Positions 11,294 to 22,383 of a stretch of DNA of 64,000 nucleotides are shown one piece after another. The notes beneath the pieces are model-generated. The model did not search any database. It was not told the DNA's origin and was given only the letters and a program-made list of their open reading frames with translations. The DNA comes from Meandrina meandrites (lineage: Eukaryota > Cnidaria > Anthozoa > Scleractinia > Meandrinidae). Location: assembly GCA_963693305.1 (NCBI GenBank), contig OY855914.1:16104399-16168398 (forward strand), read 5' to 3'. The number at the start of each line of letters is the position of its first letter. Within the stretch, counting starts at the first letter, position 1. A program made the translations under genes and the position numbers.

Positions 11294-11905
11294 CCCGGGG
11301 GGGGGGGGGGGGGGGGGTACTCCCATATATGGGCTATATAGGTATGTGCCGCGGGATAGGGTATGCTTTTTGAGGTTCTCGGTCCTTAAATAGGGTATCA
11401 CTTTTGTTCCTTTTGGCATTGTGTTCCCGGTGTGATCCTTAGATAGGGTAGCTAAATTCTATCAGCTAAACGAAAAAAAATTGTCTGTTAAAACAGAACT
11501 ATCCGTCATTAAGTATTAACAAAGCGATTTTGAAAGATTTGAGCTTTGCTGTGCGCTGTTAGCCGTTATTTGAGTCGTCACGCAATGCTTCTCCTCCCCT
11601 TGAATAGGGTGTCAATTTTCAGGTTTGGGCCTTAGAAAGGGTATCAATTTTCGTTTTCTTTATCCTTAGCTAGGGTCAGATAGGGTGAGAACGTTCGCGG
11701 CACACCCCTACCCGAAATTTAGGAGAGTACCCCCCCCCCCCCCCCCCTTTTTGTGGATAGGGGTGTCAATTTTCAGGTTTGGGCCTTAGAAAGGGTATCA
11801 ATTTTCGTTTTCTTTATCCTTAGCTAGGGTCAGATAGGGTGAGAACGTTCGCGGCACACCCCTACCCGAAATTTAGGAGAGTACCCCCCCCCCCCCCCCG
11901 GGTGT
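11294..11905 (+). mobile_element. Poly-G/C-bounded repeat element, copy 1
   Basis: Starts with a G tract then TACTCCC and ends GAGAGTACC plus a C tract, so the ends are inverted repeats. Inside, the phrases ATAGGGTATCA and GCCGCGGGATAGGG recur. A segment of about 140 bases (11607-11759) is duplicated in tandem at 11761-11900, including the C tract. An inverted relative lies at 12460-13000. Confidence 0.6.
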
Positions 11906-12459
11906 AACGCTCATTAAATATGTTATATACTGGGTTCACATTAGACCGGAAGATGATAAGTCTAATCACGAATGAAACATGTTTCGCTACGTAATGTGTT
12001 CACATCAAGGCCACAGTCTTACTTGGCTGCCATGTCTCCAAATAATTCAACATATAGTGCCCAAGTGAGAAGCAAAAAGGGCAAAAGACCGAATTTAACA
12101 TAATACGGCAAATGTACAGATGTCACGAACGTAGGCGTCGTGTAGGCCTGTCACCCCGAGCTGCCACCTCCGTTTTTGGATATGATAATTTATATGAGAC
12201 CTAATTTGAGAACAGCAGGATACTGGAACACGATTAACGACGGCGCAACAGAGACATCCCAGCGGGGCGGCTGTACACGGGCTACTTGTAGAGTGAGCTA
12301 CGGGCTTTCTACTCAATGCAAAATTATTTCGTGGTACATTAACGAAAACCTTGGGAGGAGGGGTTGCATCAATTCCTCCTCCCCTCCCTCCTTCTTGTAT
12401 CACCGTGGGGGGAGGGGGGGGGGTATGTAGAACTGCTAGCATTCTCTCAGGGAATGAGA

Positions 12460-13000
12460 GGGGGGTACTGTCATAAATTTCGGATAGGGGTGTGCAGCGG
12501 ACGTTCTCAACTCCTGACCCTATCTAATCATCTAAGGATAGAGAAATCGAAAATTGATACCCTTTTAAAGGCCCAAACCCGAAAAATGACACCCTATTCA
12601 AGGGGAGAAGGAGCATTGTGTGACGTAACCAGCGTAGCTTGGCGACTAGTCAGTCAGGGAGAGCGAGAAAACGAGCGCGAGAGCGAAGCGACGGCTGGGG
12701 GCAGAAGGGGAGCTTTGCTCGCGCGCTCGTTTTCTCGCTCTCCCAGACTGACTAGAACGCCAAGCTACGCTAGCTATGTGTGACGACTCAAATAACGGCT
12801 AACCATGCACGGCAAAGCTCAAATCGTTAAACAATTGTTAAACTCAGTTTTAACAGACCATTTTGTTTTTTTCGTTCAGCTGGGCGTTTATTTGAGCTGA
12901 TAGAATTTAGTTACCCTATCTAAGGATCACACCACGAATCGAGAACCTCAAAAACTGATACCCTATCCCGCGGCACATACGTCCCCCCCCCCCCCCCCCC
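12460..13000 (-). mobile_element. Poly-G/C-bounded repeat element, copy 2 (inverted)
   Basis: Reads as the reverse complement of the element at 11294-11905 (shared CCCGCGGCACATACG, GATACCCT and ATTTCGGATAGGGGTGTG). It is interrupted by the hairpin at 12624-12772. Confidence 0.6.
12624..12772. repeat. Long hairpin
   Basis: AGCGTAGCTTGGCG and GAGAGCGAGAAAACGAGCGC at the left pair with GCGCTCGTTTTCTCGCTCTC and CGCCAAGCTACGCT at the right, around a purine-rich loop. The open frame across it is an artefact of the repeat. Confidence 0.7.
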
Positions 13001-13124
13001 ACCTCCCCGGGAGCATTCTATGCCCCTGATGAAGGAGAGTGTTGTCTATCCGAAATTTTGGGCTAAGAAAAATATAACGTTTTTACAGCTGTTCCATCAG
13101 CCTTGCATTTTAAAGTTTGTCTGT

Positions 13125-13425
13125 GGGAGGCGCGGTGGCCTAATGGTTAGTGCAATGGAATCCGGATCGAGCGGTCTGGGTTCGAGCCCTGGTCTGGGCA
13201 CTGTGTTGAGTTCTTGGGCAAGACACTTGACTTTCATAGTGCCTCTCTCTACCCAGGTGTATAAATGGGTACCGGCGAATTTACTGCTGGGGGTAGCCCT
13301 GCGATGGACTAGCATCCCATCCAGGGGGGAGTAGAAATACTCCTAGTCGCTTCATGTTACAGAAACCGGGATAAGCTCCGGCCTGATGGGCCACTAGGCT
13401 CGTATGCAGACTTTATCATGTAGAA
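13125..13425 (+). mobile_element. tRNA-derived SINE
   Basis: The head GGCGCGGTGGCCTAATGGTT has an A box and GGTTCGAGCCC is the B box. A long conserved body follows (AAATGGGTACCGGCGAATT, GATAAGCTCCGGCCTGATGG). The body resembles widespread animal SINEs with tRNA heads. Confidence 0.75.
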
Positions 13426-14628
13426 AACTAGCACTGCTAGTCGCAATAGTCCGTCGTACTAGCCTTGCAATTCAATTTGTTTGTTCTAATCAGGTATATT
13501 AATTACATAATTTTTCACTGTTTTCATGTTATTGAAAACCGAATTAATTTGTCATAAAATAAATGGAAAGTAACGTTTAAGTACAAGCTATGTATTTAGT
13601 AAATCAAAGAAGCACTGTTTTTAATTTATTCAATAGCAAATTGTGCATGAAGCAGATTTTATATATAAAAAAAAAAAATTCGTGCATAGTGCTGCAGTAA
13701 AAAAAAAAAATTCTTGCACAGGCAGTGGGCCAAAAAATAGTTATTGCAAGCCAAAAATCCCCCATCCCTACCCATCACTTTTCTAATGGTCCGTCCCTTA
13801 TTGCAAGTTTTTGTGTTACTGTTTCAAATATCTTATCAAAAGATATCTTTTCTAATAACACCAAACATAGAAAACCAGTTTCGAAGCTCCACTGAATTCT
13901 ACTAAATCTCCTAAAAGACGTGAGCTTTTGCCCATAACTTGTGAACTTTGAATTTCATTTTCTCAGGCTCTGATTAAAAATTCCGGGTGGATTCCGTCTT
14001 AACCACTTGCTGATCGCACATGAAGTACTTTGACATCCGATTCTATTTTTTCCTTTTTCTCGCTTTTCTGGCAAGCCTTCCAAGTGCCTATCAACAGTCG
14101 AACGGGAGAAGAGTTTAGTTCTACCTAGTGAAAATATCAATTTTTGTGGCTTTTGTAACCACGGTGTGTGACATTGAGCGCGCGTGACCTTCACAGAGGT
14201 AGCATGCGCGCTCAAAAAGTTTCTGGCTTATTGAAAATTTCGTCCCCAGAGCCCGCTTTTCTTTTAATTTGGTCAGCACCAGGAACGCAAACTCTGGCAA
14301 GTTCCGATTTTTTGAGCATGCACAGAGTATTCATTTTCAATTGCCAGCCAATCAGATTTGAGCATAAATGCGGAGGTCCGAGAATCGCGCGGACTTTCTC
14401 TCGGGACGATATTGGCTAATGAGTGGACAGGTGTGACAGAGGTTATTAGAATCGAAATATGATATTGAAGGCATAAAAATCATATTTGAATGATATGATA
14501 TTGGCAAACTAGAACTCAAATAAAAACTTTGAAAACATGCTATCTGCCCTAGATGTCATAATATCGCGAATTAAAACTGCTTGGCATCGGTCAAAAAGTA
14601 CGAAAACCAATAACAGAGTGATATTCCT
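13426..14628. other. Intergenic, nothing supported
   Basis: AT-rich DNA with A tracts near 13668 and 13700 and some short frames without domains. No RNA gene or clear repeat boundary recognised. Confidence 0.4.
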
Positions 14629-14652
14629 CATGTCAAAATGTCAATAAAAATC
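14629..14652 (+). promoter_or_regulatory. Conserved GPCR-unit upstream motif
   Basis: CATGTCAAAATGTCAATAAA, one of several related motifs preceding the GPCR units of this window. It lies about 830 bases upstream of the start at 15462. Function is inferred only from conservation among duplicates. Confidence 0.4.
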
Positions 14653-15461
14653 TTTATAGGATGACAAATATATATTTCACAGTGTAAATTTAGTTGCCAT
14701 TATTTTTTAAAATTACCGCAACGAACGATTCGTATCAATATCGATTTGAAGGATTTCTCTATGCATTTGAACCATGATCAGAAAAATAAGCGAATTTCTA
14801 ACTGATAACAATGATATTTTACGTAACTGTAGTAACCACTCATCATCGTGCATTGTAAAATTAAACGTAATGCAGGCGAAATCTTCATGGGGTGACGTAA
14901 GGTGTCTTTTTTTTTTTCACTGTATACATTATTTGACCACGAAAGACTTTTTTTACCAAAAGCGATATGAAGGATTTGCCTACGATTTTCATCCACGAAT
15001 TCCCAGCCGATAACATGGTTATTTTACATATATATAATAACCGCTCGTAAGAGTCAAACGTGTACTGTCAAATTAACGTCAAACCAATTATTTATGGGAT
15101 GAAAGATGTTTCCACTGCCGGTGTAAGTTACTTTCCCAAGGAACCTTTTGAGTCGATAGCGATATAAAGGCCTTCCCTTAGATTATTATCCACGATTGAA
15201 AAAAAAAATAAAGGGACCGAATTTCAACCAATTACCGGACATGGCTATTTTGCATAACAGTGACAACACAAACACAGATGCATTAACATAAGTAATATCA
15301 ATTTTCGTGTTAAAAATGAAGCAATGAAACTGATTAGTTGAGACCAGATGATTTAAAAACGTAACCTTGCTTTCATAAACACGGAAAAGTAACTATATTT
15401 CGTTATTCAAAATACCCGATTTTAGTATTTAACAACACAGTAAAAACCTGACTGGAACATG

Positions 15462-16321
15462 ATGGAAACCTGGTTCTGGATTCTTGGCTGGTTCCTTTCC
15501 ATTCTAACGATGACAGGAAATGGATTTATTATTTTTCTCGTTTGCAGAAGACGGCAGCTTCGCAGCAAAACCAACGCATTTGTCGTTTCATTAGCAGTGG
15601 CTGATTTCTGCATGGGCATGAGCTCAGTCCCTTCAGAGTTCTTCTGCGAGAAGTCGAGTGGATGCAACTCACAAAGCCAGCTGCCTGACGGTATTCACTA
15701 TATAAGGTGGCTGTTCGCACACGCATCGGTGGCAAATTTATGTAGTTTAGTACTGGATCGCTACATGGCCGTTGTGAAACCTTTACGATACTTGATTTTC
15801 ATGAAGCGCCGTCGTGATATTCAAATGATTTCTTTCGGTCTTGGACAATCCCAGTTACTTTTGTTGTACTTGTGTCGTCACTCTGGCTTAGTTTTAAAGA
15901 GCCTATTATTAATACCATTTCTGGCTGGATGTGTATGATTTTTGAGTTTCTGTCGTTTGTTATCATAATCGTCTGTTTTGCATCTATGTTGTTTGTTGCT
16001 TGGAAGCACTATCGATCTGCTCGCACATTAGCCAAACAGTTACGTTTTAATCAACACGTTTTGCGTAAAACTCAGGAGAAGGCTGCAGTTAAAATGATGG
16101 CAGTTGTTATTGGTTTATTTCTCGCGAGTTATGGAATTGCTTTGCGCTGTAGTTTTGTGTATATCCTCAGTGATAACACACCATGTAATGATAACCAATT
16201 CAAAGTGCCTCTTCTGGTTCTAAACTCCGCTGTAAACCCTTTAGCATACGCTGTCTTCAAGAGAGACATAAAGAAGGAGTTTAAAAGATTTATCCATTTT
16301 TGTATTCCTAAAAAAGTGTAA
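15462..16321 (+). pseudogene. Class A GPCR, single-frameshift pseudogene
   Basis: Intronless. The first frame gives TM1 (GNGFIIFLVC), TM2 (SLAVADFCMG), TM3 and the DRY box (LDRYMAVVKP) up to TM4. At about 15838 there are two extra bases relative to the intact copies (CTTTCGGTCTTGG where they read CCTTATCTTGG), and the reading continues in another frame from about 15872 through TM5-TM7 with NPLAYAVF, ending at a normal stop. Otherwise well conserved, so the lesion is recent or could be a sequencing or assembly error. An ATG three bases upstream is also possible. Confidence 0.8.
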
Positions 16322-17929
16322 TTAACTTAAAGAACCTTAAATATATTCTGAATTGGCAAAACAATAATCATCGTGGAAGACATGACCTTAATTTGCGGAT
16401 AGAAATCAAACTAAAGCTACAAATATTGACTTTTTTGGCCACGCTCGGAAACAACTTGAAAAGTTAAGCATTAATTTTTCAAGTTGCAATCCATTTCCAT
16501 CCAAGCCATCCACAGCCATAGTAACATAGTAACATAGTAAAAATGGCCCATCAGTTTTCGGTTTCCTACCCCACAAATATAAATTTTGGCTGTTCAAAAA
16601 TCTGTTTAAATCCGTGACAAAGCCCCTTTAAAAACTGGGGATCATCTGTCCTTTTGGGCTAGCCGACACACTAAGGTCTCACCCGATAAGATAACAAGTA
16701 TGGTATAATGTTAAGGCTTCAAGTGTATATGACATATATTTTCTGTTTGCTTTTCTACAAGGCGTTTTCGCCCTTCAAAAGGGAATATTTGTATACAAAT
16801 AGGATTTTTATGTTTTCAACCCTACCCAACATTTAGAGTCGGAGTGTATTGTGTGACATAATGTCACGAGTATGATGTCACGGGATTGGGCCCATGCAAT
16901 GAATTATCGTACCACCCTCTAACGTTCACATGCTGTTCACCAAAGACTCGCGTCGCGCGATTAAGCGAATTCAGCTGCCCTTTCTTTTCCCCACCTCGTG
17001 GCCTTGCCGCTTGTCTTAGTCATGCGTTTTGGTTGCCCTCACCTTTACTGGGCAAAATCATTATTTGTAAATTTAAGATAATATAAGTCCTTTTCACAGA
17101 TTTTGTAATGAGGTGGCTATGGGCCTTTGCTCATTGCCATACATTATTTCAATTTATATAAATAATTAAAGGGGCTATGAGCCTTTTGCTCATAGCCATT
17201 TTCGCCAAGTCAGTGTTTGTTTGTTTATCTCATTGCCCAGCAAACAGAGCGCGGGAAATGCAGCACTCAGTGTTATTGTATATTTCAAAAGGGTGAAGAC
17301 ATAAAACGTCAGTTTTCTCTTTCCGGCCGGGTTTGGTCAAAAAACCGCGCATAGTGCGGACCTGCTGACCTAGCTGACCTAGCTTTTCGCAGGATTTCCC
17401 TGCTACCCAGTGTTGTGTTGTTATTTTGTTCTAGAGAAAATTGAACGAAATGTGAGCGGAAATGTACACTCTCTTGTTACATGTACTACAATCCGTTTTG
17501 TTTGCTTTCTTCTCGAAGACGTTCTTGTTTTGACGTCGAATTTTGTCGGTCAAATTTGACTAATTTGAACGGAAAAAAACGCGGTGAACTGAAAACGCTT
17601 ACGATTTTTTTTTTCGATGTTCACAGTAGGATTACGAATTAATTCGATCAAGCAAGCAATAAAAAAATTGATGTCAATAGCCTGATAGCCGGCCCCTTAT
17701 AGTCAGCTTCGCTAACCGCCGAACTTTGTTTCGCCCTGCACCTTACTGGGAAGCTGTTCGCATGCTAATCTGTCTTATACACTTAACATATTCAAAGATA
17801 ACATCGATTTTGATTTAGTTAATGATAGCTGGCTTAACCTATCAGAAAAATAAGAATCTGACACCTTATTAAATAAGGCCAAAAAGGATTGCCACCCTTT
17901 TCCATGAACTTTTCGTTCACTAGACTCGT
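16322..17929. other. Intergenic between GPCR units
   Basis: Two related self-complementary segments (GGCTATGGGCCTTTGCTCAT at 17113 and GGCTATGAGCCTTTTGCTCA at 17174) are the only structure I see; no gene is supported. Confidence 0.4.
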
Positions 17930-17961
17930 CATGTCAAAACGTCAACAAAAATCTTCATTGG
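17930..17961 (+). promoter_or_regulatory. Conserved GPCR-unit upstream motif
   Basis: CATGTCAAAACGTCAACAAA followed by ATCTTCATTGGCTG, about 410 bases upstream of the GPCR at 18342. A second conserved block (TGCATTTGCATAAGTAAA, then GCTGAGACCAGATGGT at about 18180-18247) is shared with the unit at 53268. Confidence 0.45.
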
Positions 17962-18341
17962 CTGATTAATATTTTTAGCAGATACACTTCATTTTAGCAT
18001 TCTTATTTGAATTAAGAACAAGAAATAAAGAATCAGATTCAATATGAAGAATATACCCCTGCTTATCGGTCGTGATTAGAAAAATAAGAGAATTATATTG
18101 ACCCACAAAGTCCAATCGAAAAATCGACTGATGTAGTTTATTTATACAATAGATGCAACTTTTAATTGAACCAAGTTCGATGCATTTGCATAAGTAAAGT
18201 TCTTAACAAAAAGCAACAGGATATCTTACAGCTGAGACCAGATGGTCTAAGCCAGCTTAACATAAACGAAGTAACACTTTTTTTGTTGATAAATAGATAT
18301 AAATTCGACAAAGAGAAAGCTTTTTACAGTGTTGGAGGGAA

Positions 18342-19202
18342 ATGGAAGCCTGGTTTTGGACTCTGGGCTGGTTTCTCTCCATTCTGACGATGACTGGGAA
18401 TGGATTTGTAATAGTTCTTGTTTGTAACAGACGGCAGCTTCGCACCAAAACGAATGCGTTCGTCGTTTCTTTGGCAATGGCTGATTTCCTTGTTGGGCTG
18501 AGCGCAGTTCCATCATTGTTTTTCTGTGAAATGGCGAGAGGGTGCAACTCAAGAGGTGTGCTTTCCAACGGCGTAGACTATATAAGGTGGCTGTTTGTGT
18601 TCGTATCCATGGGAAACTTGTGTAGTTTAGTACTGGATCGGTACTTCGCCATTGTGAAACCTTTAAAATACTTGACTTTTATGAAGCGCCGCCGTGTTAT
18701 TCAAATGATTTCCTTATCTTGGGCAATCCCAGCTGCTTTAATTGTACTTGTTTCATTGCTATGGTTTAGTTTAAAATCACCTCTTATTATTACATTGTCC
18801 GGTTTGTTGTCTTTGTGCCTTGAAATTCTGGAATGTGCTATTGTAATCTTCTGCTTTGCAACAATGGTGGACGTTGTTTACAGGCACGAACGATCTATAC
18901 GCACCTTAGTCAAGCAGCTACGTTTTAATCATCGAGTTTTGCTTAAAGCTCAGGAGAGGTCTGCGGTTAAAATGATGGGGATAATTATAAGCTTGTTTCT
19001 TCTGGTTAACGGAATATTTTTCCGCTGTAGTTTTGTGCTTATTTTCAACAATCATGAATCATGTAATGACCTCCAATACAAGGTGCCTATTCTGCTTCTT
19101 AACTCTGCCTGTAACCCGGTTGCTTACGCCATCTTCAAAAAAGACATAAAGAAGGAACTTAAAAGAATGCACTATTTTTTAATCTTAAAAATATGTAACT
19201 AA
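18342..19202 (+). CDS. Class A (rhodopsin-like) GPCR, intact
   Basis: Intronless, 286 residues, seven hydrophobic segments, with only about seven residues before TM1. Landmarks are N in TM1 (TGNGFVIVLV), D in TM2 (SLAMADFLVG), the DRY box (VLDRYFAIVKP), W in TM4 (LSWAIP) and NPxxY in TM7 (CNPVAYAIF), followed by a basic helix 8. The TM6 CWxP motif is absent (LFLLVNGIFF), TM5 has no proline, and the loop before TM5 has no cysteine. The lack of the TM3-ECL2 disulfide and of the TM5 proline recalls the melanocortin/cannabinoid/EDG branch; the ligand cannot be told. It belongs to the local family with 21550 and 53268. Confidence 0.9.
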   Translation: MEAWFWTLGWFLSILTMTGNGFVIVLVCNRRQLRTKTNAFVVSLAMADFLVGLSAVPSLFFCEMARGCNSRGVLSNGVDYIRWLFVFVSMGNLCSLVLDRYFAIVKPLKYLTFMKRRRVIQMISLSWAIPAALIVLVSLLWFSLKSPLIITLSGLLSLCLEILECAIVIFCFATMVDVVYRHERSIRTLVKQLRFNHRVLLKAQERSAVKMMGIIISLFLLVNGIFFRCSFVLIFNNHESCNDLQYKVPILLLNSACNPVAYAIFKKDIKKELKRMHYFLILKICN

Positions 19203-19396
19203 CTTAATCATCGTTAAATAAGGAAATATCATCTAAATGATATCTTATAAGAAGCACGCGATTTACTCGGGAAAGTGCATTAAATTCAGTGAAAACCGAA
19301 AGTAAAATCAATAACTGAGCCGAACAAGACAGCGACAGAATAGAACAGGCTAATAACGTTAACGCGTCATATCATGCAGTAAATGTAGAAAGTAAT

Positions 19397-20232
19397 TTAA
19401 GGAGGCTTACTACAGTTTTGAGGGGGTGAATGAGCCCAACTTTTAACTCTTTAATAAAATGTCCAGAAAGCTTTTAGCTTTCACTTATTATTGTTTGTTG
19501 CATCCTACAACCAATATATGCGACATTTGAGCAATATAGATGCTAATAAACAGCCAAAATGAATATCCGAGTGCTTAAGAGGAGACTGGGCACTAGTAGT
19601 TTCAATGGCGTTTTTCTCAAAATCTCCCCGTACGACCCCACCTCAAAAATTCAGAAATTAGAAATTGAATCAAATAAAACATTCATGCAAAATAAATTAA
19701 AAATCTGTAGGACAGTTTTTTTGCAAAATAGGAAAATGTGTTTTTTTGCCTATTTTAAAAATAGCTCGAAATCTGTCTTACAGATTTTTCTTTAAAGTGT
19801 GACAGTTGACGCGATTCACCCCGAAAAATTAATTGTGAAAATTTCATTATGGGTCGTTTGGTAGGTTTTTGAGATATTTTGAGCCGAAGTCAGATTTTTT
19901 ACGACCTCCGACAAGAATCGAATTGCGCATGCCCTATTATTTGAGCGCGCGCTCGTATGACGCCACACGTTATCAGCGATGAAAAAAGCGAATTAGAACT
20001 CCTCTGTCGGTTGTTTATCAACCTATCTTTAGTATTGTTTTCATCCTATGACATGTCTAAAACCTTCTGAAACTTTCTGAAACTGTTAACGTTCGAAGAA
20101 AGGGCTCAAACTTGTTTTCGTTTCCTTTAGTGTTGCTCACGAAAGTTTTGCGAGCGCGAGCGATATTGACGTCAGGCAGCCGAATCGTAGCGCGCGCTGT
20201 TGCCTCATAAAAACTGTAGTAAGCCACCTTAA
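19397..20232. mobile_element. TTAA-flanked MITE
   Basis: TTAAGGAGGCTTACTACAGT at the left matches the complement of ACTGTAGTAAGCCACCTTAA at the right. About 836 bases. The short frame at 19559-19795 inside it is not a supported gene. Confidence 0.7.
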
Positions 20233-20737
20233 CTCACATCTCACAGAGATAATCTTATCTTCTTTTGAGTCAATAATGTCCAAGAGTAATCAGCTGTCCT
20301 TTTTCGCGCCATGCCAAGTATATGGCCTCAATACATAACAGCAGGCGAGATGTAAAATGCGAAATTGGATTCGAAAAAGAGTCGTTATTAGTACATCTAC
20401 ATAAGAAATTTACACAGTTCTTTGAGTAGACATGACAGTTGTGCTTTTCTCCTGTTCTCCCTTCAAAACTTCAAACGAATATATGCATCTTGTTGCCAAA
20501 CACAGACATGAGTTAAGGCCATCCCCTCCCGTATTTGTTTCTTTTGAGGCACAATGCTGTCTGATTTTGGGCTGGTTAATCGGAATAAAAACATTCCTAA
20601 AAAGGAAGGCTCTGGAACGTTAACTATATGGCCAATATCTAAGCATCATCGCCGTAGAGCCTGGAAAAAACATGACCGGGTGCAAAGTCAACAAGGGGCC
20701 GATGCAGAAATAAATTGAGTTAAAATCAAACAGAGAC

Positions 20738-20845
20738 ATCATTAAAGTAGTCTCCTTCGCAGCCGTTGTTTGGTCTCGTCACGGTGGGGGAGAAGTGTTG
20801 CATGACGAGCCCAAACAACAGCTGCGAAGGAGACTATCATTAAAG
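20738..20845. mobile_element. Short foldback MITE with 10-base target duplication
   Basis: TAGTCTCCTTCGCAGC and its complement GCTGCGAAGGAGACTA bound about 88 bases. The sequence ATCATTAAAG flanks both sides (20738-20747 and 20836-20845), which looks like a target-site duplication near the 8-base hAT size. Confidence 0.65.
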
Positions 20846-21185
20846 GGACATGATTAGAAAACCTAGGAGAACACCCTTCGAGTCCAAAATCAATGTCTAA
20901 CGATCACAAGAAATGCTGTTGTACTCAGGAACATCTTCCCATAACATTTTCATTTTCCTTGTGATGAACGAGAAAACCTTTATGCTGTTACAATAAAATA
21001 AGAGAAAGGGACAAACAAGTATAGAAAATATATAACGGGAAAAAGAATAACAAAAAAAAATAGAAGTTAAATACCATATAATATATATAAATTGAAAACC
21101 GAGAGAAAGCAAAGAAATTTATAATTACGCAAACAAGAAATTAAAATTAAAAACGAACGGAAAACCAATAAAGTTTTATACCCCT

Positions 21186-21208
21186 CATGTCAAAGTGTCA
21201 AAGAAAAT
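21186..21208 (+). promoter_or_regulatory. Conserved GPCR-unit upstream motif
   Basis: CATGTCAAAGTGTCAAAGAA, about 360 bases upstream of the GPCR start at 21550. It is a diverged member of the shared motif. Confidence 0.4.
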
Positions 21209-21549
21209 TATAAAATGTGGCGAACATTTTCAAATGTATTTCACCATTTTTATTTCGGGTAATTAGAGAAAAAAGTTTTGTTTTCAATATTGATATGGAG
21301 AATTTGCCTTAATTTTTTTAACCACTATTAAAAATAAGCCAATTTCATCTGCAAACCAAATTAATAACATGGTCTGAATTGACACAACAGTGAAAGTTCG
21401 TTCGTACTGCTGCTAGATGCCATTTCCATATGTCGGAAGTATGTATACAATACCTGACACTTAAAGCAGCCTTTAAACAAACACGATAAAATAATGCTTT
21501 TTTCCGTTGATCATCAACATTAACAAGGCAACAACACTTGCACTTTAAC

Positions 21550-22383
21550 ATGGAAGCCTGGTTCTGGGTTCTCGGCTGGTCTCTTTCCATCATTGCCATG
21601 GCTGGAAATGGATTTGTTATTATCACTGTTCTCAGAAAACGGCAGCTTCGAACGAAAACCAACGCCTTCATCGTTTCATTAGCAGTGGCTGATTTGTGTG
21701 TGGGACTGAGCGCAGTTCCTTCGCTGTTCTTTTGTGAGATGGCGGGTCGCTGCAACTGGATATTAACTTACCTAAGGGGACTGTTCGTGTACGCATCTGC
21801 CACAAACTTGTGCTGTTTAGTACTGGATCGTTACGTCGCACTTGCGAAACCCTTATCATACTTGACTTTTATGAAGCGCCGCCGAGTCTTGCAAATGATT
21901 TTCTTGTCTTGGATAATCCCAGTTGCTTTCATCGTTTTTGTTGTTGCGTCCATCTGGTTTTACAGCTCGAAAATACCAGCTATCTTTTATATTCTTGGTT
22001 GGTTCTATACAGCTTTTGAGCTACTGACGTGTGCAATTGTAATCTTCTGTTTTACTTCCATGTTACGCGTGGTTTGCAAGCATGCCCGATCTGCCCGTAC
22101 ATTAGCTAAACAGTTACGTTTCAATCATCGGGTTTTACATAAAACTTACGACACGTCTGCAGTGAAAATGATGGCAATTGTTATAGGCTTATTTCTTATT
22201 TGCTACGGTATATTTTTGCGTTGTAATTTTGTTTTATTTTTTAACGATAACAAACTATGTAACGATCTTCAGTACAAAGTACCTATTCTGGTTTTAAACT
22301 CTGCAGTTAACCCGTTAGCTTACGCCATCTTTAAGAGGGACATAAAGAAAGAGTTTCAAAGACTGATCTTAACAAAGTGTTAA
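21550..22383 (+). CDS. Class A GPCR, intact
   Basis: Intronless, 277 residues from the ATG at 21550; the frame extends four codons upstream without an ATG. TM1 GNGFVIITVL, TM2 SLAVADLCVG, DRY box LDRYVALAKP, TM4 LSWIIP, TM5 to ICL3 FTSMLRVVCKHARSARTLAK, TM6 GLFLICYGIFLRC (no CWxP), TM7 NSAVNPLAYAIF. A cysteine before TM3 (GRCNW) and one in ECL3 (LCNDLQ) could pair instead of the usual TM3-ECL2 bridge. Paralog of 18342 and 53268; ligand unknown. Confidence 0.9.
   Translation: MEAWFWVLGWSLSIIAMAGNGFVIITVLRKRQLRTKTNAFIVSLAVADLCVGLSAVPSLFFCEMAGRCNWILTYLRGLFVYASATNLCCLVLDRYVALAKPLSYLTFMKRRRVLQMIFLSWIIPVAFIVFVVASIWFYSSKIPAIFYILGWFYTAFELLTCAIVIFCFTSMLRVVCKHARSARTLAKQLRFNHRVLHKTYDTSAVKMMAIVIGLFLICYGIFLRCNFVLFFNDNKLCNDLQYKVPILVLNSAVNPLAYAIFKRDIKKEFQRLILTKC

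Noticed and set aside
12364..12783. 139-codon open frame
   Set aside because: It spans poly-G DNA, a repeat copy and a hairpin, with no conserved domain.
13125..13200. Functional tRNA gene
   Set aside because: A and B boxes are present but no cloverleaf with acceptor stem forms, and a long SINE body follows. The same holds for 2137-2190, 32700-32790 and 63290-63335.
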